Assembly (NCBI RefSeq): GCF_937616625.2
Contig: NC_065574.1
Coordinates: forward strand, 10,418,501 to 10,482,500
DNA: 64,000 nucleotides
Direction: 5' to 3'
DNA from: Mercurialis annua
Taxonomy: Eukaryota; Streptophyta; Magnoliopsida; Malpighiales; Euphorbiaceae
Of this stretch, positions 28,321-41,414 are shown in pieces (the first letter of the stretch is position 1; each line of letters opens with the position of its first letter). The notes below the pieces were generated by a model that was not told the origin of the DNA, made no database searches, and was given only the letters and a program-made list of their open reading frames with translations. A program made the position numbers and the translations under genes.

Positions 28321-29820
28321 ATTTTTTTGTTTTTTTTCTCCATTTTTTAAATTTGAATCAAACATGTTGTTTATCTTAAAAAAAAAATAGCTAAACGACA
28401 CATAATTAATTTAATTATTTTCAAATATTCAAAAAATGTGTTTAAATTAAATTTTTCTAATATAAAAAACAGCCAAAAAATATGTCCTTGGGCTTGATTT
28501 TTTTTAAATAGCCGAATGATAAAAAATTTACCCACTATTTTCTTCTTGAAAAATAAATTTGTAAATCTAAATCAAATATTAAATAAAATATTTTGCTAAT
28601 TAAGTCCGACAATTTATGATTTTTGTCAATTATATTCAAAGTACCAATTAAAAAAGAAAGGTCAAATTGATAAATAAACTAAAAATTAATTATTTGATTA
28701 ATTTTTAAAATTGAGTAGTTAATCATTGAATAAAAATACATTTATCAATAATTTTAATAATTTCCCAAATTTTACACTTTTATAATTTTTCATAAGTTTT
28801 ATAGTAAATATTTAAAAAATTCATACATTTATAAAATATTAAATACTTATTAAAATAAAAAATAAAAAGTCTATACTATACTAAAACAAACTCAAAATTA
28901 AGCATCATGAATATTCTCAAAAATGAAGTGACCACAAAGTGATAATTTTTATTTTAATTAAATTGATTTATTATCTTATTAAAACTTATTTTATTAATTA
29001 ATATTAATAGTTAGTAAGTAGTATAATTTATGAAATTAAATGTTAAAACTTATAATCAACATGCCATGCCTGTAGAATCAAAGGATAATGTTTAGAGAGT
29101 GAGAGACTATGGAGAGGATGTGAATTGAATAGTTTTTTTTGTTTATTATTGAAAGGGTTTATCTTTTGGTGTGGGATTTGGAGTCCCCAAACAAAAAAAT
29201 ATAAACCGGAGAGGACCTGTGCTTGGTATTTTACTATTTTGTTTAATTACCGCTTTAAGGTAAATTTTTAATACTAAAAAAATGTTTTTTCTTGTCTTAA
29301 ATTATAAAAATAGTATTATCCTATTTATACAATAGTGATGAATTTAATTTTAAAAATAGGGTTATTAAAATAAATTTTTAAAAGTTTTTATTTATATTTG
29401 TAAGTTACGGAATTTAAAGAGGTTTGTTATATTAGTAATATTCATTAACTATTCAACAATTTTTTTTAGTTATTTTTAAATTAATTACTTACATTCAAAA
29501 TATATATAAGTTTATAAATATTAATTAATTAAAAAAATATGGGCTGAATAACTTGGTACCTAGAATGAGGATTTAAAAAAAAAATTCGTAGAATGAGAAT
29601 TCAAATGTGTTTAGTTGAAGCCATGGCTATATAAATTTAATCGAATTATAATTGATACTATTTCAAGAGAAACACAATTCATTGAATTTAGTTATTCCTT
29701 GTCTCAGTCCTACAAGGAAAAGGAAATTCCTATAGGCCGCGGAGTCTTGATGGCTATATAAACTAATGACCAACTTAGTTCCATATTTTATGGAGAGGAC
29801 CTCTGCTTGGTATTTTTATT
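28321..29820. other. AT-rich intergenic DNA with duplicated promoter-like blocks
   Basis: Mostly featureless AT-rich sequence. Two short direct repeats stand out: GAGAGGACCTGTGCTTGGTA at about 29213 reappears as GAGAGGACCTCTGCTTGGTA at about 29793, and GGCTATATAAA occurs at about 29625 and 29753. They suggest local duplication of the region just upstream of F-box copy B. Confidence 0.5.
29755..29762 (+). promoter_or_regulatory. TATA box of F-box gene copy B
   Basis: TATATAAA about 83 bp upstream of the preferred start at 29845. Confidence 0.5.
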
Positions 29821-29844
29821 ATGAAGTACTTAAAAACTGTCGAC

Positions 29845-31107
29845 ATGGCTTGTTCAATCAATGAGCTCCCTAGTGATGTACTGCTTGAAATCCTTTACAA
29901 ACTTCCGCTAAATCTGATCCATAGATGCAAATGTGTTTGCAAGCTCTGGTCGTCTCTCATCTCGCAACCATATTTTCCTGCTCAATATCTGCTCCGAACC
30001 AAACTCACGCCCCCACCAAACCCTACCTTATACTTTCATTTTTATATCCCAAAAAATTTCAGACCTTTTCCTCTCAAACACTCTACGTATAATGATCACC
30101 GCAAATCATGGTCCCAAGACTCTCCCACCCTTTCCTTCGGCTTCCTTCCGCAACCCGTTCGGCTTCTATGCACCAGCAACGGATTAGCATTGTGCACGAC
30201 GAGTTACGACTGCGAGTGTATTTACTACGTTTGCAACCCCATTACGAAGCATTGGCTCACTCTTCCTCCGCCGCCCACGTGCACTAATTTTGCATTAGCG
30301 GGACTTGTTTCTTATAATCATCACTTCAAGGTGGTGAGGCTGGTCGCTCCTTTTACCTATACTAATGCAGCTACCCTCGAGTTTACCGAAATACAAACAA
30401 GCTCCTTCAATGCCGAGACATTCGATTCTCGGGCTAATCTCTGGAAGGTTTCGCCTTTAATAACCATCCCGCACTCTATTTCGTTCCTTAAACCCACTAA
30501 GGTCGTTGAATACAAAGGGAATTTGTACTGGGAAAGCAGCGAATATGGGCCAAAGGCCTCAAAATTTATGGCATTTGATCCGACTCTGGAGAAATGTCGT
30601 CTGATACAAGTGCTTGGAGACATATATAGTCGTCCGGGTATGTACGCCACGGGAGTGAGCGATTCAGGTGAACACTTGTACCATGCGCATATGGAGACAG
30701 AGATTAACATGTCAACTACTTGGAGAATCTGGAGACTTATTGAAGCTGAAGCTGGAGACGATGAATGGTGCTTGGAACATACATTTCAATTTAGAGACCT
30801 GAAGCTGATCACTGATGGCAATTGCATTCCTCCATCAGATTACGACTGTTACTTGCTGTCTATAGACCCCATTGACCCAAATGTCCTGTATTTCAGTACC
30901 AGGGGTAATCCTACATCTCGCGATCCAGGCATTGTCTCGCTCAACATCAAGACTGGAAAAGTTGAACCAGTGTATTCTCCTTATTATTGGAAAGATCCAC
31001 AAGTGCCTTATTCTGCATATCAGGAGAACATAGCCTTTCCATTTGTGCCACCGAGCTGGCCTACATCCCTTCCAAAGATTCATCACCTGGATATGATCAA
31101 AGAATAG
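29845..31107 (+). CDS. F-box protein with F-box-associated domain (copy B)
   Basis: Intronless. The preferred start at 29845 gives 420 aa (MACSINELPSDVLLEILYKL); the frame also opens at 29821 with eight extra residues. The shorter start is chosen because the corresponding sequence in copy A (TGAAGTGCTTTAAAACTGTG) is untranslated and lacks the ATG. F-box at 1-45, F-box-associated domain at about 90-400, C-terminus PPSWPTSLPKIHHLDMIKE as in copy A. Role by family: substrate receptor of an SCF ligase, target unknown. The 3' flank matches the shared KIN13B/F-box intergenic sequence of the first locus, in inverted orientation. The coding frame is intact. Confidence 0.88.
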   Translation: MACSINELPSDVLLEILYKLPLNLIHRCKCVCKLWSSLISQPYFPAQYLLRTKLTPPPNPTLYFHFYIPKNFRPFPLKHSTYNDHRKSWSQDSPTLSFGFLPQPVRLLCTSNGLALCTTSYDCECIYYVCNPITKHWLTLPPPPTCTNFALAGLVSYNHHFKVVRLVAPFTYTNAATLEFTEIQTSSFNAETFDSRANLWKVSPLITIPHSISFLKPTKVVEYKGNLYWESSEYGPKASKFMAFDPTLEKCRLIQVLGDIYSRPGMYATGVSDSGEHLYHAHMETEINMSTTWRIWRLIEAEAGDDEWCLEHTFQFRDLKLITDGNCIPPSDYDCYLLSIDPIDPNVLYFSTRGNPTSRDPGIVSLNIKTGKVEPVYSPYYWKDPQVPYSAYQENIAFPFVPPSWPTSLPKIHHLDMIKE

Positions 31108-31224
31108 TATAGTACCAATCTTAACCATTTGATCTTCGTAATGACAATGTACAAGTTTTTTATGTTTATAAATTTAACATTAATGTATGTTTAATCAAAT
31201 TCTCGTATGCTCATAGCTAGCTAC

Positions 31225-32576
31225 ATCTGGGTATTGCAAATTACTTAATAATTTATAATAAGAAAATATTGTAGTGCTGAAACAAAATTTACAAAGCATG
31301 CCAGAATGTAGCATGAATTCAAATGCTTTGATTTGGTTATATCTATTCCAAAGAAGATGAGGACAAATAAGCTTTCTAGTATAACAATTGAAACAGAGAG
31401 ACTATACCTTGTCTGTTTATCATTATCTGTGGCATTCCGCACCACGTTCACTTCCGGCAAGATCTATAAAGGAGAGCTTTCCAACTAAACAATGAGGCTT
31501 CGACTAGCTGGCACCAATAGACCTCTTGATAGCAAGTTGAAGTGTAGCATGTGATCGGGAGGATTCCTCATTTGCACCCGTAATGCCGGTGCTTCTAGTA
31601 GAATTCCTTTCTCAATGAGGTCCTTAATTGTCTCCATATCTGATACTTTGTATTCTTGTAAACCAACAATGCAAACTTCCTCTCATGCAACGTTTTCTGC
31701 ATAAGTAGACTCGTCAAATTGAGACCACATGCGATAACTATATAAGCAGACAGGGAATTTTGGTGCCACTTACTTCCAATCACTGCAAAGATCAGACAAT
31801 TCTCCTCCATATATCTCAAAGAAGCTCACAAATAGCTGAAACCCTTGATTCCTGTAAGTGTGATGCATCAGCCTTGAGGGGTAATGGATTCATGATATAG
31901 GTTTTTCCATTTCCTGATAAGAAAAACAAATCAGTACAAAATGGTCTTCATATGTGTTGAATACAAAACTTTAATATTTGGAATAATCAATAATTCAGAC
32001 ATATGTGTTGCAGATTTATATAAATGGTGCTAATACAAATCATATCTTGAGCTAGTTATTATTTTCTCACCAAACAGAATAGAAGACAAGTAAAGTATGT
32101 GTATTAAAACAGTAATTGGTCGGCTACTGATCATAGCAATGAGCTAAGACAGACATAAACTGAAGGATTTCACACAGATCTAAAACAGCATTACGTTAAA
32201 ATAATGTGGAAATTTCACTATATTTTCATTTCCATCAGCGATTTCCAGGCCCGGAGGGAACAAATCTGGGAACTTAAAACCAAGCAAACTGCAAATATGT
32301 TATCAAAGCAAGGGATTAAGAAAATATTATCTAAGGTGTCAGGATGAAGCAAGAAAATATTTTGTAACCTGAATTAGTGGTCAATGAATTTTGTTTCTCA
32401 TTTTGACCAAAAGATGGAACAACAAAAATCAAAGATTGACTGCCATGATTTTGTTCTAGTAACTTTTGACTTCATTTTCCAACTGTTGTAATATTGAAAA
32501 AACCAGTGACATTTACCTTAAGCTTAGTTTCATGAATTGTCAAGGAATTGGAATGTTTGTCTAATCATGGAAACAG
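31225..32576 (-). pseudogene. KIN13B pseudogene from inverted segmental duplication
   Basis: Reading on the minus strand: exon 4 remnant (about 32520-32570, reading through the CTTAAG splice edge), no recognisable exons 5-6, exon 7 (about 31765-31915), exon 8 (about 31408-31710, carrying a deletion of about 16 bp after the LCMRE codons and further changes), then a direct join from the intron 8 donor to the KIN13B 3' UTR. Exons 9-12 are gone. The 3' UTR and intergenic part (31110-31380) match 11510-11760 inverted, down to ATGCCAGAATGT and TATGCTCATAGCTAGCTACA. It cannot encode a motor. Confidence 0.92.
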
Positions 32577-33004
32577 AGAGGAACCTTAGATGAAAATTTG
32601 TTTTTTGTCCATGTGTGTGTATAATAAGTGTTATCTTCGGTGTTTTTTTGTGTTTATTTAAAATAAAATAAAAAATTAAATTTAATAAATTATTAAATAT
32701 TTCAGTATAATTATGAATTAATATTGTATTTTTAATTTATTTTTTCATCATTAATCTTAAAATTCATATTTTTTTTATTAAAATTAAACTCGTATTTAAT
32801 TTTTCTAATATCAATGATAAGATGGGAATTAAAGTAGACATTTTATAAAAGTTAATAAAGTAGTTGAACAATCTTTTGTAGGGAACTTCTCGTATTCTTG
32901 AAAGGTGAGGGGAGAGCATAACAATGTGGAGCACCTAAGTCAAAGTATAAATTGCTCATGTTTAGCAAAAATAAGATGTGACGTGGAATATGTAAAACTT
33001 AATA
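32577..33004. other. AT-rich intergenic DNA
   Basis: No gene or clear repeat; the homology to KIN13B ends just before this stretch. Confidence 0.5.
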
Positions 33005-33289
33005 CTCCCTCCATTCTGAAATAGTTGTCGCTTTAGAGAGATTTTTTTGTTCCATAATACTTGTCACTTTAAAATACCAAGAAAGCATTTATTGCTATTT
33101 TTTCACATATATCCCTCATCAATTCGTTGAAAGAATACAAAAATACAAATAAAGAGTCATACTAATTAATGTTAACAAGTTTCAAGAAAGGCTAATTTAG
33201 TAAAGATACTTATAATTTTAGACATATTTATTGATTTCTTAATTTGTGTGAAAATGGCTAAAGCGACAACTATTTCAGAATGGAGGGAG
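33005..33289. mobile_element. Stowaway-type MITE (CTCCCTCC family)
   Basis: Ends CTCCCTCCATTCTGAAATAG and its exact complement at the right border, over about 32 bp, with TA at each flank (33003-33004, 33290-33291). The CTCCCTCC end and TA target fit Stowaway/mariner MITEs. No coding capacity. Confidence 0.85.
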
Positions 33290-33339
33290 TATAAGCATTC
33301 CCTTCATTAGACGAGTTCATTATAACAGAAAAGAATAAA

Positions 33340-33676
33340 GGGTCAATGCGCCCCCTAAACTTGTGACACGAGATCATCTAATCCAATTTATACTTTTTTG
33401 AGCAACTAACCCCAAAACTCTTCAATTTTAAATCAAATAACCCATAATTATATTTTTAAAATGTGTAAAATATAAATCGGAGGCGAGGGATGCAAAATAG
33501 TTATTAGATATTTTCCTAATTGTTGCGATATAATTATTCTAAATCTATTTTTTAAAATAAAAATATAAATTATGGGGTTATTTGACCCAAAAATGAAGAG
33601 TTTTGGGGTTAGTTGTTCAAAAAAATATAAATTGGGTTAAATGACCCCATGTTACAAGTTCAGGGGGCGCGTTAAA
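33340..33676. mobile_element. Palindromic MITE
   Basis: The left half (GCGCCCCCTAAACTTGTGAC, CCAATTTATACTTTTTTGAG, CCCCAAAACTCTTCA) is mirrored by the right half (GAAGAGTTTTGGGGTTAG, GTTCAGGGGGCGCGTTAA). There is no clear target duplication, so the ends are approximate. Confidence 0.7.
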
Positions 33677-34049
33677 CTTGTGAACTTTAATTCAATGTAA
33701 CCCGACCGGCCATGGCGGTTATGAGAAATTTAGTGGCGCGACTTAACTACAGTACTAGCTTATGCAACTGTGTTGACTGTAATTAGACTTTGAAACCAGC
33801 TGCATCAATATTACTCTTATGATAAACCTAGCTAATCTGCAATGCAAATCATATTTTAAGGCATAACCAAATTTCGATTTACTTAGATTAAGATTGATAT
33901 TCAACAATTACATGAGTGGAATTTGCTTCAAGCTTAAGTTGCTCACCTAGTTTATCATTGAAATCAAATTATTCTAATAAAAAAAATGAAAATGAAGATT
34001 ATGAACCGACGACCTTGCAGTCATTATATACGATCAGATGGCTACAATA

Positions 34050-34342
34050 TTAAACACGTCTATTGATCATACCGAGGTTGTGAATCTTTGGAAGGGATGT
34101 CGGCCAGCTAGGTGGCACAAACGGAAAGGCCATGACATGGCGATATTCAGTAAAAAATATTGATCGTAGCCAATAATAAGGAGAGTACACCAATTTCACT
34201 CTTCCGGTCTTTATGTTGAGCGAAATAATGCGAGGTTCATAAGGTTCATAATCATTCCTGGTATGCAAATACAAGACATTTGGGTCAATGGGGTCTATAT
34301 ATAGCCAGCACGTAGCTGTTGTAATCTAATGGAGGAATGCAA
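34050..34342 (-). pseudogene. Third F-box copy, C-terminal fragment
   Basis: Homologous to the last 90 or so codons of F-box copies A and B: DPNVLYLHTRNDYEPYEPR, SLNIKTGRVKLVYSPYYW and PPSWPTSLPKIHNLGMI. A small insertion in CTGGCTATATATAGACCCC shifts the frame, and homology stops at about 34342, so the F-box is missing. Orientation is opposite to copy B. Confidence 0.88.
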
Positions 34343-34630
34343 TTGTGTTCTTATGACAGTCAATGACGGGAATCAAGCGGATTGAGCGAGTAATCTGCTA
34401 AACTTTTTAAATTTCTGATACATAATAATTCTCTAAAACGTAAGGTTTGAAGAGTTACTAAAATATATCTACTCACTTTGTTGAGGAAGTTAATGACAGG
34501 TTTGATCCATCAATAAGTGATGGCTCTTTTTGTGTTACATCGTAGTTGTTATCACCCGTACATATACATGGAATAAACTGGAATCCTACTTCCCTTTAAA
34601 TCCTTATTCATGGCAAAATTATTAGAATAA

Positions 34631-34685
34631 GGATTCTAATAACCATAAAATTACTCTCGAGTAATTTTATCGTTATTAGAATTCC
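34631..34685. repeat. Short near-perfect hairpin
   Basis: ATTCTAATAACCATAAAATT followed by ACTC is mirrored by GAGTAATTTTATCGTTATTA and GAAT, with a 2-nt loop. One mismatch in about 24 bp. Origin unclear, perhaps a tiny MITE remnant. Confidence 0.6.
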
Positions 34686-35017
34686 CTTTAAAATAATCTT
34701 TAAACACTTATAAAAGACTTAAACAGATAAATTAAAATAGAACATGACATAAGAAAATATTATTAAGATTATAGTTAGATTTTATTGAAGCACAAATGAG
34801 TATCCAAGGTGACAATTATTTTTAAAGAGAAAAACATCACATACATAATTATATATGCGGTTACTTCAAAAGTTCGCAAAATGGCTAAAGTTAAAATTAG
34901 AAAGAAATGATAGAAATATAGATTTTTTTCGGAGATATATAAGATAGAATTATTACATTTCTAACATATAACATATACATAAATATATACAAAATATTTA
35001 CAAATTTTATACGTTGT

Positions 35018-35160
35018 TTACGTTTTCCACACCGCTCTCATGTTGAATACATCAATGCCGTAGGCGACGTAGCCTTTCTCTTTATAAACTTCATTTTTTT
35101 CCAGCCTTCTCTTGAATCGAGTCCAAAACCTCCGGTGTCTTGAACCTCCTTTCTGATCAA
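35018..35160 (-). pseudogene. Orphan terminal exon of an unrecognised gene
   Basis: Read on the minus strand, an acceptor CTATCTCAG precedes an open frame of 46 codons ending in TAA. It encodes basic, aromatic-rich protein: SRHRRFWTRFKRRLEKNEVY then KEKGYVAYGIDVFNMRAVWK. The composition looks like conserved coding sequence, not chance. No upstream exon was found before the transposons at 35362-37309, so it is probably the stranded 3' end of a lost or distant gene. I do not recognise the family. Confidence 0.4.
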
Positions 35161-35361
35161 CTGAGATAGGAGTTCATTGGTGATAAAAAATATAGATGAA
35201 CATACTGGTTATGGAATTTCTTATTTTTGCCCAAAAACAGAAAGTACAGTGAAATTTTAACAATTGTTACTTGTAAAACAAATTACATAAAAACCAACAT
35301 GAATTAAAGATTAAAAAATTAAAAAAAATAGAAATTTTAAACTTATATGTACATAGAAACA

Positions 35362-35728
35362 GGGGTAATTGATTTTGGAGGTCACTATACTTTTCAAAAA
35401 TTGCAAAATGGTGACCGAACTTCAAAACGTAACATTTTAGTTATTATACTATTTGGTTATGTTATGATAGAAGGATTTTTGGTCACTGAAGAAAAATATT
35501 TCGAGTCGAATTTTTGTTGATTGTGTGTATATATAAAATATAAGGTATTATTTGTCATAAATAATCAAATTTTGATTACTACATATTTATAATTTGACCG
35601 TAAAACACTTAAAATTAAAACCCTCCAAAAATCACATATTTAAAAGTTTAGTAACCATTTTGTGACGTTTTAAAGTTCGGTCACCATTTTGCAATTCTTG
35701 AAAAGTGACCCTTAGAATCGATTACCCC
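35362..35728. mobile_element. Palindromic MITE
   Basis: Ends GGGGTAATTGATT and, inverted, GGGGTAATCGATT; inner arms GCAAAATGGTGACCGAAC and GTTCGGTCACCATTTTGC are complementary. No legible target duplication. No coding capacity. Confidence 0.75.
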
Positions 35729-35783
35729 AAAAACAGCAATCAAATGCTACATGCTTTTTTTTCTTGCTTTTGTAAAAAAATTA

Positions 35784-37309
35784 GGAAAAACTCATTTTCA
35801 GGTCCCTAAACTATACTACTTTTAATTATCTGGTCCTTAAACTAATTTTTGTCTTTTTCTAATCCCTAAACTCAGAAAAAACGTTTCTTTAAGTCCTTCG
35901 GTGTATGTCCGTTAAGAGCGTGGTCTCAAACTCTGTTAACAAACGTTAAAACATAAATTATTTTCCACATAGGAAAGAGAAATGCCTGGTAAAAGGTTCA
36001 AAAATAACCTTATAGGAACCTTTTGTACTCTTTTCCCTTTTATTTCCAATTTTGTGAAAGAACTTCAGTTGACCCATTGAAATCAACTAACTCATCTTCG
36101 TCTTCATCAAAATCTCAGATTATTAGAATTATTGTGATATCTTGCCATGGGAGCAAATTCTTTGACACAATGGAGGACCGTATAATTGTTGTTGTTAACA
36201 AACAAGTTTCAGCCTAGAGACTTACCGCTGTTGGAGAAGAAGACCTTGCTGCTACCGACGAGATGGAAGCCTTGACAACCGCCGCCGACGAACCAGCTTC
36301 TGCTGTCAAAAAGAGCAAGGATCTGACGAGTAGAAGGTCTTTACAGCTGCTTCCGTCGACGAACCAAATGTTGATGAAAAATTACGAGCCGCTACCTGTG
36401 ACGGACGGACTATCGCGGGAGAAGGAAAATCAGTTGCTGCTGATGGAAAGACCGTCGCCGGAGAGAAACAGTTTGCTGTGTGTGTTTTTTGTGACCTGGT
36501 GACATAAACTATGTGTGTGTCAATAACAAAAGAAAATTCTTTGATAATTCATAGCTTGCACAAAGCACACCAAATGTTTGTTGAATTGCTTGAACCAATA
36601 GTTTCAGTGTTTTAAATCTTTGCATTGCAAATCCCCTATACAAAAGAAATAGATAAAAGAAAAGTTGACTGTGTATTCCAATTATTAGTGATTTCATGCT
36701 GATGTGTTCTTTGTTTAATTCGCATTCGGTTCGCTTTCGGATCTCACTACAAATTTTTCTCTCTGCGTTTTTCTTTTGGTTTTGTATGTTCTCCGCATTC
36801 TTCTCTTGTTAGGCGGTTGCCGTCGTCGGACGGCTGGACATCGGAGAAGAATGATCTGCCATTGTCGATAAATGAACCACCGCAGCTAGACCCGTCAATG
36901 GAGTTTCATGGATAATAGCTGCTGGAGTAGTAGTAATCATGATTACGACTACTGATATAAGTTATTGGATTTTACGAGTAAATTTCTGGAATTTAAAAGT
37001 TGGAAGATTTGCTTTTGATCTTTTGGAGTGTTGTGAAGAAAATAACGTGTTTGTTAGAGAAGAAAATGGAAAAAAGTATAAAAAGATTCTTAAAGTTACT
37101 TTTGATCTTTTTTAATATAGCTTATGTGGCATTTTTTAACAAGTTACTCTCCAATTTGAGAGAGTGATCTCACGCTCTTAACAGACATCTAACGAAGGAT
37201 TTAAATATGCATTTTTTCTTAGTTTAGGGACCAGAAATAGACAAAAATTAGTTTAAGGACTAGATAATTAAAAGCGGTATAGTTTAAGGACCTGGAAATG
37301 AGTTTTTCC
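35784..37309. mobile_element. Non-autonomous MULE with 9-bp target duplication and GC-richer interior
   Basis: Inverted ends of about 160 bp (GGAAAAACTCATTTTCAGGT, CTTAAACTAATTTTTGTC, GTTAAGAGCGTG and complements) with a perfect 9-bp direct repeat AAAAAATTA at 35775-35783 and 37310-37318. The interior (36000-36920) is GC-richer and contains a 79-codon open frame (36263-36502: EALTTAADEPASAVKKSKDL and onward) and CCGTCGTCGG-type stretches, as in elements that captured host gene pieces (Pack-MULEs). No transposase. The captured sequence is not identified. Confidence 0.8.
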
Positions 37310-37319
37310 AAAAAATTAA

Positions 37320-37688
37320 ACAAGTGTATGCAATCAAAGGGCATATTTTGATGGGTCATTACTTATTAGTCTATTAACAGAATCTCATCCAACGGTGCTG
37401 ATGAGCCTTACGTTGACCTAAACTAAAAGTTTGCTAATTAACTCAAGGGCATTTTCATCACATCATAGAATTATTATACACACAAAACCTCCAACAAACT
37501 TTCGGTTATAAAGGGCAATTTAGTCATCCAGGAGCCCTAATCTTTCCCGCCCATTCCAAGAACTCCATTAAACCACCTGCAAAACCCACAAAGAAACCCC
37601 TAAATTAGGTCACTTGAATCCAAACACAGAACTCACACAAAACCCACAAAACTAAAGATCAGATAACCAATCTTTTTCAGTTCTGCAA
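37320..37688 (+). promoter_or_regulatory. Promoter and 5' UTR of the peroxidase gene
   Basis: Between the MULE edge and the start codon. The last 120 bases are C/A-rich (CCCACAAAGAAACCCC), as in plant leaders. No clear TATA box. The MULE ends only 380 bp from the ATG and may have replaced distal promoter sequence. Confidence 0.4.
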
Positions 37689-39785
<2,097 letters not shown>

Positions 39786-40539
39786 CAAATGACTGACTAT
39801 GAAAACTTTTGTTCACATATTCAAAACTATGGTTAATTTCTGTTTTTACCTTGTAAATGTAGTAGCAATAGTAAAAACAAACTGTCACATAAATGTTCAA
39901 CAAATCTTATGAATACAAGAGAATTCTTCTTTCTTTAAAGTTTAATCACTCTGGCTGGTTGATGCTCTTATTCTGTGTTGCATGAAAATTTCTCGAGTTT
40001 AACATTTCGAAGTTTCATTTCCATTTTCGGCTGAAACTCCAGTACTGTTATTTATAGCCTATTTTTGTATAAACTATCATTTTGTTGTTACCCATTTCAG
40101 CGTTTCCGTTGCCATGCTTCATATATAGCTCTTATTTATTAGCATACACCTAAGGCTTTCAGTTTGGACCTTATGGAACAGTCCACTGTCTTTACCCTGA
40201 GACTTAATGAGCATTTGCATAGTAGATATTAAATACCATTATAATGTACTTGAGAACAGGCATTATAAATCTTGTGACTCCATTTATTGCATTAATTCAA
40301 GATAGAAACTATTATAGCAAACATTCCCCAATACAAAAGGCATGGTAATTTGAAAAATTTGTCGTTTTTAGAACACATTGTATGCATCTCACATTGGCAA
40401 AACATGATCAAGAACAGAAATCCAGGGAGAATATTTTGAAAGATGAATTTGCAGACTCATATTGCAAAATAAGGAACTATTAAAACAAGGAAACAATAGC
40501 ATATACACACAGTAAAAACTCAGAAATATGGTAATCTAC
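39786..40539. other. 3' intergenic region
   Basis: Convergent spacer between the peroxidase and the basic-protein gene. It probably holds both 3' UTRs; no other feature seen. Confidence 0.5.
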
Positions 40540-41199
40540 TTATAACCTAATCGAACTGAGTCTCCGCTTTGAACTGTTGATGCTAGCAGATGGCTGCGGA
40601 ACAGAGAATTCTCTATGCATATCAGTGAAGAACTGATCGACAATGTCAAGATAAACCGGACTTCGAAGACGATTGTAGTAATGAAGCGCTTCTTCCACAT
40701 CTAACACATGTTCTACATCATTTACATCCATCATTTCTAATTCTTTCATCTTTTTGGCAAGTGCATAGCCTCCTTCAATGTTCTTCTTTGCAAATTGTTT
40801 TTCTAGTTTTCTTGAGAGTGAAGTTTTCTTGTTTTTCTCTTCCTTAATTACCTCTTCTTTCTTCTTCAATGGACTCTTGGGAAGTTCAGCAGAATTTGCA
40901 TTGCATTCATCTTTCTCTTCCTCTTTTTCTTCAAGCACAACTTCTTTCGAAACTACGAGACCGCTCTTCTTCTTCTTCCTCTTCATTGCCTTCTCAAGAT
41001 CACACTCCCACTCATTGCAAAACTCAGTGTAGTACCCATCTGCCTGATGACTCTTTAGGCCACAATTGGCACATGAAAAGGGGTTGAAAGAAACTGATCT
41101 TGGTAGCTTTTGGTACCCTCCAAAGAAGAGGGACTTGAGATTTTTGAGAGTTTTGTGGAATAACAATTTGGACTTATCAATGGAGTCTCTTAGCTGCAT
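40540..41199 (-). CDS. Plant-specific uncharacterised basic protein
   Basis: Intronless, 219 aa. The N-terminus MQLRDSIDKSKLLFHKTLKN continues into SLFFGGYQKLP, a motif I have seen in uncharacterised plant proteins. Cysteines 43, 46, 61 and 66 could bind a metal (C-x2-C-x14-C-x4-C). Residues about 70-130 are Lys/Glu-rich and likely disordered. The C-terminal block (DVEEALHYYNRLRSPVYLDI then VDQFFTDMHREF) is a probable helical module. There is no signal peptide. It is convergent with the peroxidase. Function unknown. Confidence 0.75.
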   Translation of the reverse strand: MQLRDSIDKSKLLFHKTLKNLKSLFFGGYQKLPRSVSFNPFSCANCGLKSHQADGYYTEFCNEWECDLEKAMKRKKKKSGLVVSKEVVLEEKEEEKDECNANSAELPKSPLKKKEEVIKEEKNKKTSLSRKLEKQFAKKNIEGGYALAKKMKELEMMDVNDVEHVLDVEEALHYYNRLRSPVYLDIVDQFFTDMHREFSVPQPSASINSSKRRLSSIRL

Positions 41200-41414
41200 T
41201 TCTAGGTTTGGTGTTTCAGTGTCTCTCTCTAACTACAAAACAGACACAACTCTTAATCTGGTTTGGCCTCTTGTTTCACTTCCAGATGTATACAGACAAG
41301 ATAGATAGAGACAGTTGAAGAGTCTTAAAGTACTCCAGAGACAAAAGACAATTGAGTCATAAAAGCAATATTTGTTTTCTGCTTTAGCTTCTATCTCTTT
41401 TCTTTTGTCCATAC

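Noticed and set aside
29821..32576. KIN13B copy as a retropseudogene
   Set aside because: Intron sequence and the intergenic spacer are retained, so it is a DNA duplication.
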